Assembly (NCBI GenBank): GCA_024364805.1
Contig: CM044522.1
Coordinates: forward strand, 53,145,128-53,172,181
Source of the DNA: Euprymna scolopes
Lineage: Eukaryota; Mollusca; Cephalopoda; Sepiida; Sepiolidae
DNA: 27,054 nucleotides
Direction of reading: 5' to 3'
The notes below the pieces were generated by a model. That model saw nothing but the letters and a program-made list of their open reading frames with translations. It ran no database searches and was not told the DNA's origin. Positions 20,310 through 27,054 of this stretch are shown here, piece after piece (position 1 is the first letter of the stretch; the number at the start of each line of letters is the position of its first letter). The translations under genes and the position numbers were made by a program.

Positions 20310-20719
20310 TCTATAATATAAATCTCACTTGTCTGTTTAAATGTATGGATGTATGTATGTATGTATTCCTGCCTAAAACTCGACAGCGGCGACGGATTTA
20401 CATGAGAATTGGTTAAAAATATTAATTTCTTCACCATCAACTGGACACTTTTCTACATGGAGGGGTCGCTTTTTTTCACCGATATTCTCGAAAGTCATCC
20501 CCTCTCTTCGATCGACTACACTTAATTCAAACCTATGTCACTTCCAATTTGGCGATGGGTGCAAGAGCAAGACGTCACTTTTTGGGAGGTTTTTTTTTTC
20601 ACATTCTTTTCCTCCTTCGCAATATGGGTTCGAGCCTGCCTACTACCACTTTAAAAAAAATTTTTTTTTGCTCAACACACACCTCAAAACACCCAGGCAA
20701 TGCTTTGCACCCACGCTAG
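20310..20719 (+). mobile_element. Non-autonomous Helitron, subfamily A, second of a tandem pair
   Basis: It starts TCTATAATATAAATCTCAC immediately after the preceding copy, with no base between, and ends ...CCCACGCTAG at 20719 followed by T. The 3' hairpin has decayed (CCCAGGCAATGCTTTGC). Internal words shared with the first unit include TTTTTTGCTCAACA and CTACTACCAC. A GTATGTATGTATGTAT run sits near its 5' end. The 410-bp unit has no coding content. Confidence 0.8.
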
Positions 20720-21149
20720 TTAAATACTAAAATATTTTATATCAAGAAAAAAAAAAAAAAATTTTTTAAAAGTAAATAAAAATAGTTACATAAAACTCAA
20801 TTTAATGTAATTTTATTTTGAAATATTTACCTAGTAATTATTTTTTAGGCAAGAGTATTTAGTTTAAAAAAGATTTAATAATTTTAAATAAGAAACGTCC
20901 AATTTTTTCATTTATAGAATATTTATCTATTAATGACATTTTTACAGAAGAAAAAAGTATTTTTTTTTCTTAAATGATAATTTACATAAAAAAAATTATA
21001 ATTCTGCAAATAGATGAATCAAGCAACCATAGAATTTATGTGATTTCACATGCGATATAATTGTATGACGTCAGCATTGTGTCAAACGTGATTGCCTTTA
21101 AAATGATGGCGAGGATAAAGAAAATGGGCGAGGAATAATCAAGTAAGGA
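20720..21149. other. Very AT-rich spacer
   Basis: A- and T-runs only (for example 20745-20765 and 20960-20970). No gene or repeat family recognised. Confidence 0.6.
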
Positions 21150-21235
21150 GGTTCGACACAGTCAGCGGTTGAATTGGATCCGAACTTGTACACTTAATTT
21201 TTCAGCCAGTATCCTTAACCATGTAGTCACCATCA
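21150..21235 (-). repeat. Possible tRNA-derived SINE head
   Basis: On the minus strand TGGTTAAGGAT (21211-21221) resembles an A box, and GTTCGGATCC (21176-21185) a B box with one departure from consensus. The ~25-35 base spacing fits a tRNA. No tail or target duplication is visible, so the call rests on the two boxes alone. Confidence 0.35.
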
Positions 21236-21682
21236 CCGTGGAGCAAATGACATGCTTATATTCTTACAGTCATTAATTAATATGGTAAAACATTCATGAA
21301 TTGTGTGCGCCATCATCATTATGCTCGTTCACTCAATGCGTCCAGCATATTACGATCAAGTGGCTTATAAACAACAGAAAACATTAGGCTTCCTTAGTTT
21401 CTCTGATGGGACAAAATTTAGATAGAAATTCTGGTTGGAATTGTTACACCAGCAATAAGTATCTACCACATAAGTAATCTACTAATTGCACTTGACGTCA
21501 GTTTAAACCGTGACTTATTTCCAGTAATTCGTCTTTGACCAGTAGAAACAAGTATTAATACATAAACTGAGATTTTTCTGCCCATAACTCGAAGCGTCAC
21601 ATTTTCGCCAAACATGTTAGAGATGAGCGAGAAAAGTCATTCGTTGTTAATACTCCATTAGCTTAACTTTATCAATATAAAC
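21236..21682. other. Unassigned sequence upstream of the LINE
   Basis: No gene recognised. It may be the flank of the 5'-truncated LINE; I see no endonuclease motifs before 21683. Confidence 0.5.
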
Positions 21683-23954
21683 AAGTCAACAAAAAGCTTC
21701 CTAGACCTTTTTCTCTCAACTTCTCCTGAGCTATGTTCATGTTCCATTCTTTCTCCTCTAGGATCCTCCGACCACTCCATCGTATCAGTTAAGATAAAAA
21801 TGAAATGTAATAAGTCCCCAGACGTACCCCTCCACCATACTGTATACCGATACTCCATGGCTGACTGGGATAGCTTCCGTACATTTATATCTGATCTACC
21901 TCTGCATTTCATGTTTAAAAATGATGCGTCCTCCATAGTATCAGACCTGACCAAATGGTTAATTGTAGGCATAGACTGATTCATAACATCTAAAAAATTC
22001 CAACAAAAACCCAACAGCCAGCCATGGTTCTCCCCAGAATGTGCTGCTGCCATCGCACAGAAATCACTTTTTCCATAGCTACCAACGTAATAGATGCACT
22101 GAGACTAAAGCTGCTTTCAGGAACGCCAGCAACCACTGTAAAAGAGTAATAAAAACTGCAAGAGAGCTATATGCCCAGTCTGTTAAATCTAAAGTAACTG
22201 ATCAGCGGCTTGGTTCCCACCAGTTTTGGCAAATAAATAGGATTCTGAACAGGTGTGAGTTCTATCCCAACCATTATCAACAGACCAGAGGTCATCTCCT
22301 CAGCTTCAGACAAGGCCAAACTATTTGCCAAGAACTTTGCAGCTAATTCTACCCTATGCGACGAAGGCCATCAACTCCCCATATTTCCTCCTATAACACA
22401 GAACACGCTAGGTAACATACAAATATCTATGCATGAGGTCGCCAAGCTAATCAAGAACCTTGATTCCAGTAAAGCTACTGGCCTTGACGGCATCCCAATT
22501 ATAGTGTTAAAAAAGCTTCAACCAGAACTTGCTCCCATACTTACGAAACTGTTTAAACGTTGCCTTAAGGAGAAGTGCTTTCCAACACCCTGGAAAACCT
22601 CATCAGTATGCCCTGTATTTAAGAATCCAGGTGATAAGTCGTCTCCCTCTTAGTACAGACCTATAAGTCTCCTGTGTGTCATAAGTAAGTTGCTGGAACC
22701 CATATTAAATAGAGAAATAGTCAACCACCTCAGCAGAAATAACCTTAGTGACACACAATATGGTTTCCATTCTGCAAGATCTACCACAGATTTGCTAACA
22801 GTTATATCTCATAGGATTAGTGAATCTCTTGACAAAGGCTTCCTTTCTAGGGCAATTGCTCTTGACATATCAAAGGCCTTCGGCAAGGTATAGCATAAAG
22901 GCCTACTTCACAAGATCTCCAGCTACAGTATAACTGGAAATATTCTTTCTATCATTAAATCATTTCTCTCTGATAGGTTCATAAGAGTAGTGGTTGATGG
23001 ACAAAAATCAGAGGCCTGCAGTATTAATGCTGGAGTCCCTCAAGGGTCCATCCTGGGCCCAACTCTTCCTGATCTACATGAATGATCTCCCTAAACACAT
23101 ACTTAAATCATTCGTTGACATCTATGCTGATGACACAACCATCTACAGCAACACATCAATGGCTGTAATTGACAAAACTCTCTGATTCTCTCTCCTGATC
23201 TCGAACGAGTGGTTCAGTGGGGGAAGACGTGACTGGTTACCTTTAATGCATCTAAAACTAAACTCCTATCTTTACATCATCAACCCTGATCCCCATCTGG
23301 CATCAATTGAAATGGATGGCTCTCGTCTAGGAGAAGCCCCATGTTTTGACAAACTTCTGGGCTTGACCCTTACTCCTGATCTGAAATGGAACATGTACAT
23401 CAAGCCTGTTCCCAAGGTCGCTGGAAAAATGGTGGGATCCTTCTACCGCTCCAGTAGATATCTCACTGCTGATACAATTCTCTATCTCTATAAAAGCCAG
23501 GTACGTCCTAGGATGGAGTACTGCTGCCACATCTGGGTAGGAGCTGCTAAAAACAGTTTATCCTGCCTTGACAGAGTACAATATAGACTTTGTGGCTTAG
23601 TGGGGGACGCCCTTTTCTCTTCCCTGCAACCTCTCTCCCACAGAAGAGACGTTGCAAGCCTATCTTTGTTATATCGTTATTTCCATGGCAGATGCTCGTC
23701 TGAACTCCAATCTCTGGTCTCCCCTCGCCAATCTTTTACAAAAAAAAAACACCCGTCTAGCTGATTCCACTGTCAAAAACTTTCCCCACTCTTTATCTGT
23801 GCCTAAATCAAAACGTAGATTCCATGAACAAAGCTTCTTTCTTAGAATTGCACGCCTGTGGAACTTTGTTCCGTCTGCCTGCTTCCCTCCTGACTACAAC
23901 TTTGATGTCTTCAAGTCCAACGTTAACAAATTCCTGGACCGCCCCCTTAAGTAG
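21683..23954 (+). pseudogene. LINE endonuclease/reverse transcriptase pseudogene
   Basis: Order of parts: endonuclease end with LGSSDHSIVSV (about 21750-21790, family motif SDH); linker with QPWFSPECAAAI (about 22020-22055) and NHFFHSYQRN (from 22067); RT with NLDSSKATGLDGIP (22457-22500), RPISLL (about 22660), QYGFHSARSTTDL (22759 on), ALDISKAF (22858 on), NAGVPQGSILGPT (about 23025-23060) and the catalytic YADD at 23123-23134; C-terminal part with YLYKSQVRPRMEYCCHIW and LSHRRDVASLSLLYRYFHG; end NKFLDRPLK with TAG at 23952. Breaks include stops near 21979, 22651 and 22891 (the last a TGG to TAG change), and frameshifts near 22060, 22255, 23060, 23180-23275 and the A9 run at 23741. No product is expected. 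Confidence 0.88.
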
Positions 23955-24068
23955 ACACTCTAAATATCCACACTAACGTACTGTTCTTACAATAACCCTT
24001 ATCCCCGAGTGGCTTCCGGGCCTTGATAAGTGGTGCCCACCTTGTAACAAAGAAAAAAAAAGAAATGA
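21683..24068 (+). mobile_element. 5'-truncated LINE of the jockey/CR1 group
   Basis: This is the largest element in the window. It retains the end of an apurinic endonuclease, the linker, the whole reverse transcriptase, the C-terminal domain, a ~110-base 3' UTR (23955-24050) and an A-rich end (about 24050-24068). The 5' part of the endonuclease is missing. LINE copies of this kind arise by target-primed reverse transcription that stops early. Exact clade (jockey, CR1, Daphne-like) cannot be fixed by eye. No clear target-site duplication is seen. Confidence 0.88.
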
Positions 24069-24480
24069 AACAAGTTTAATAGAGAATTGAAATCATTAGA
24101 AAGCAATCCCATTTTTTGTGGATCACGTGATTCAATCTTCAGTTTTCTTTGTGCACTCCCTGGCCTCATCTTCACATTATCAAAAGATCTATTCACGTTT
24201 TTCGTTTCTGTATCAGATAAAGACGCACAAATGTCAATGTCTACTTGCGCTCTCCCATATTTTATAACTAGTACGAAAATTGTTCTTATTTAATATTTCT
24301 TGATGTGTCATAGTTAATATTAATAAAAAAAAAATGTTTTTTTATGAAAAGAATTGCAATTATTAACTTAGTATTCATAAAAAGAAAAAAAAAACTATAC
24401 TCGCTTCTTCAGCTTTGTTGATACAGTACATGGGTATGTCAATTTCTATCTTTTACATGTATTGCTTTAGAAAACATACA

Positions 24481-24485
<5 letters not shown>
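24069..24485. other. AT-rich flank of the LINE
   Basis: A TCACGTGA word lies at about 24122-24130. A 68-codon frame (24087-24293) has no recognisable motif. No gene is called. Confidence 0.55.

Positions 24486-24534
<49 letters not shown>
24486..24534. repeat. Microsatellite (TA)n
   Basis: About 24 uninterrupted TA units. Confidence 0.97.
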
Positions 24535-24536
<2 letters not shown>

Positions 24537-24984
24537 TATTTAGTATTTGCATGAGAGCAATTAACATCAACGAATATCTTTACATATTTTTATTGGTAAA
24601 AAATAAGAAATCGTTTTAACTTGCCTGTGAATATCGAATAGTTTTATTTCTAATTTTTTGTAAATTACAAAAAAATAGTCATTTAGTTTTAAGTTTTTTT
24701 ATGTTATTAATTTCTTAAAATTTACCAAACACACCAAGTTAAAAATCTTTACACTTAAAATATTTAACTTGAGGATTATCAGAAAATCATTGCCTTAGTA
24801 ATGTGTACTCTGAATATTCTTTTTGTCAACGAATCATGTTTCTATTTGCATACGGACAGAACAATTCTAAATAATACCATAACTTAATAGTATGAATAAA
24901 TGCTTACATGATGAAAAAATTTGCATTGACTGATTGTCCAAAGAAAGAATGTCCCTTAGCTGAGCCACCGACTAACAGTGATTT

Positions 24985-24988
<4 letters not shown>
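24535..24988. other. AT-rich spacer
   Basis: No gene or repeat family recognised. Confidence 0.6.
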
Positions 24989-25020
<32 letters not shown>

Positions 25021-25029
25021 CACACACAC
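24989..25029. repeat. Microsatellite (TA)n(CA)n
   Basis: About 14 TA units followed by TTATA and about five CA units. Confidence 0.95.
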
Positions 25030-26176
25030 TTTTTTAATACTGAATTTAAGCTGTTACTTCACCCTTCCTCAGGGAGTAGGCAATGGCAGAAAAGCTGAAG
25101 TCCAGATTAATTTCCCAACCTAGTGGGCCATAACTCCATACCACTCCTGTGTGTGTGAGTGTGGAGAGAAGTTTACGACATTTCTTTGAGGTTATTTAAT
25201 ACTGAATCTGATCACTTTGGTAAAAACAAATTTATACTTCAAGGTTTTTAAATCTCCAAATATTTACTCATTGGGTTTGGTTTGTGGATTTTATAGAGGA
25301 AAACTGTTTTAAGCTTTGTAGAACATGGTTGAGCTTTAAAAACAAACAGAAAAAAAAAATCAATAACATTAATGTTTGGTCAGGAAGCGAGTATCTTCAG
25401 ACAACCTGATCTGGTAGCAGCAGCTAAAAGACAATGTGTGCACATGTGGAGAGAATGAACAAAAATTATTTCATCATGAATGGCTTTTAATCTTAAACTT
25501 CACAGCAAAATTAACTTTTTTTATAGAGAACTGTCAGAAGAGGAGAAAAAAAACTCACATCTTTGAGAGGCTCAAACATTTTAATGGAAAACACTTTCTG
25601 GATTCTGAGAAACTCACACCTCTGCTTCCTACACAAAGCGCAAATAAGGACATTACATGGTTTTTCTTTTTATCAGTTTAAAACTTTGCAAAATTAGATT
25701 TTCAATCAACGAGAACAGACGAAAATGGCTGCCATTTTAAATGCAAAAATATGAGAATAGGACATGATCCATGGTTATGGGCATAGATTGTCGACTATGT
25801 TGTTAGTCAAATTTTATTAGAGTTACATTACTTGTGTTAATATTCTTGAGAAAGGTACGAGTCCATGCATCCTTCCTCCAGTTACAAATAAAATCATAGG
25901 ATAAATTAATCTAGAAGGAAAACTGAAAGGACATCAGCCTTTCTGGTTATCCTTGCATTTTTTCCAGTTGTCCTGGACTTCTCCCTTTCACTGGACTTGC
26001 TATGCCGGTTCAGGAAATTTGCAACCCTTGCTTCACTGCAGATTTCTTGTGAAAGTACCCTACAGGGACTCATATTTAGAGACTGAATGAAAACTACATA
26101 ATATTGCATACTAGCAACACCTACCCACCCTCTGAGCAGCAATTTTTATAATTTTTTTTGTGAAATTTTATTATAA
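25030..26176. other. Unassigned sequence
   Basis: No recognisable gene. The minus-strand 78-codon frame at 25906-26142 contains a mixed-composition stretch (SEARVANFLNRHSKSSEREK) that does not resemble a family I know. The 81-codon plus-strand frame at 25436-25681 has no motif. Confidence 0.5.
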
Positions 26177-26815
26177 TCTATTATATAAAAGGAACTTTGT
26201 ACGTGAAAGTTCGTTCCCTATAGACTTTGAAACAGATGGGTCGATTTTTTAATTTTACACAAAGATACTTGATGTGTCTGGGAGTATTCTTACATAAAAG
26301 TTTTGTCTCGGAATGCATCTGATAAGTATCGAAACTCAATAATTGGAAAAATCCAATTAAAGAAGTCAGATTTTGACTAAAGTTAACACTTTTATATAGC
26401 CTAACATCACACGTTCATTTGAGAAGTTTTATCACTGCACAAGCAGAAAGGCCTAGCCTATAAAATCAACTGTAGATTCTTTTATAAAACAGGGCCATGT
26501 TCGAAATGAAGGTTTCTATTTAGAGTACAATTGAACCATGATATTTTAATTTTGCATTTTTAACTTTAAATTAAGCTTTTATTTACAGATAATTTTATAA
26601 CAGATTCTCTACAGTGCAATGTAGACTAAGTCACTGTGGGGGGAGGCATGTGAAGCTTTCTCCTGATACACTGCTGGGTGGGTGGGAGATCTTAACTGGT
26701 GTAAGCAATCAATCTGTTTGATTTTAAAAAACGGGGGAGAGTTTACAAATTGATGACAATAAAAGTAGGAAAGAGTGGAACATTTGTTGATCTTCAATGT
26801 CGGACAACATTAATT
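26177..26815 (+). mobile_element. Non-autonomous Helitron, subfamily B, copy 2
   Basis: It begins TCTATTATATAAAAGGAAC after an A at 26176. It aligns end to end, in opposite orientation, with 16631-17269; shared words include GTGTCTGGGAGT, AGATTCTCTACAGTGCAAT and GGCATGTGAAGCTT. The 3' hairpin region is degraded (GTCGGACAACATT, then AT-only sequence), so the CTAG end cannot be placed exactly and the right limit is approximate. No coding capacity. Confidence 0.7.
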
Positions 26816-27031
26816 AATTTTATTAATTAGAAAAACAATTATCCTATATGTTTTTTTTTAATATTCAAAGTTGAGGGATTTGATTTTGTATTAGCATAAA
26901 GCTGAAACTGCATTCTTATTTAAAACTATTTATATAATAGAATGAATAAACAAAAAGCGGAACGTCAATTGGTTAGATAAAACAATGATGTCAAAATTGT
27001 TACATTTTGTTTTCACCTTTGTTATTTCAGA

Positions 27032-27054
27032 TTTTTTTTTTTTTTTTTTTTTTT
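27032..27054. repeat. poly(T) run at window edge
   Basis: Twenty-three T residues end the window, preceded by TTATTTCAGA. It could be the reverse-oriented tail of a retroposon beyond the edge or an assembly limit. Confidence 0.9.

Noticed and set aside
20141-20440. 99-codon minus-strand frame
   Set aside because: It runs across the junction of two Helitrons. A similar peptide at 11971-12207 arises only because both are copies of the same non-coding repeat.
21658-22053. 131-codon minus-strand frame
   Set aside because: It is antisense to the LINE endonuclease C-terminus, where plus-strand motifs (SSDHSIVSV, PWFSPECAAA) are clear.
25906-26142. 78-codon minus-strand frame with a charged mid-section
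   Set aside because: No recognisable domain, no splice or promoter context, and no similarity to other parts of the window.

Overview
The window looks like an AT-rich, repeat-dominated intergenic or intronic stretch of an animal genome. Long (TA)n arrays, many homopolymer runs, non-LTR retrotransposon remnants of the jockey/CR1 type, mariner and Tc1 remnants, tRNA-derived pieces and short non-autonomous Helitrons together suggest a lophotrochozoan, most plausibly a cephalopod such as an octopus. That assignment is an inference from repeat style; no host gene fixes it. I found no convincing intact host gene. The only non-transposon reading frame worth noting is a 96-codon frame at 19654-19944.

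Layout. 1-1066: poly(A) edge, a minus-strand LINE C-terminal remnant (295-592), a U2 snRNA-like 5' end (875-921) and a ~50-base repeat (1014-1066) that recurs at 11449-11498. 1067-7042: AT-rich DNA holding one LINE endonuclease N-terminus (4241-4503) and one (AT)n array. 7043-8183: a decayed mariner. 9099-9161: a strong hairpin, followed by a tRNA-like SINE head (9330-9520). 10893-11034: a compound TG/TA microsatellite. 11952-12832: a non-autonomous Helitron on the minus strand. 12839-13250: two diverged tandem copies of an unknown sequence. 13335-14148: an internally deleted Tc1-like element.

14149-20719: unassigned DNA, a tRNA-Cys-like fossil (15850-15911), further Helitron pieces (16222-16253, 16631-17269 and the back-to-back pair 19963-20309 / 20310-20719), and a zone (18.0-19.2 kb) with a 24-bp perfect palindrome and recurring GTAACAC/CGTGAC words. 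21150-21235: a possible minus-strand SINE head. 21683-24068: the largest element, a 5'-truncated jockey/CR1-group LINE with endonuclease C-terminus, reverse transcriptase and 3' tail, broken by several frameshifts and stops. 24069-27054: AT-rich DNA, two (TA)n arrays, one more Helitron copy (26177-26815) and a poly(T) edge.

Nothing here amounts to a working multi-gene system. The most informative structure is the Helitron set, recognised by 5' TCTATATATA, a GC-rich hairpin, 3' CTAG and A|T target. It falls into two subfamilies and includes a zero-gap head-to-tail pair, copies in opposite orientations, and an apparently compensatory change in the terminal hairpin. The U2-like chimera, the minus-strand-favoured hairpin at 9.1 kb and the palindrome/word cluster at 18-19 kb are the other items worth checking.
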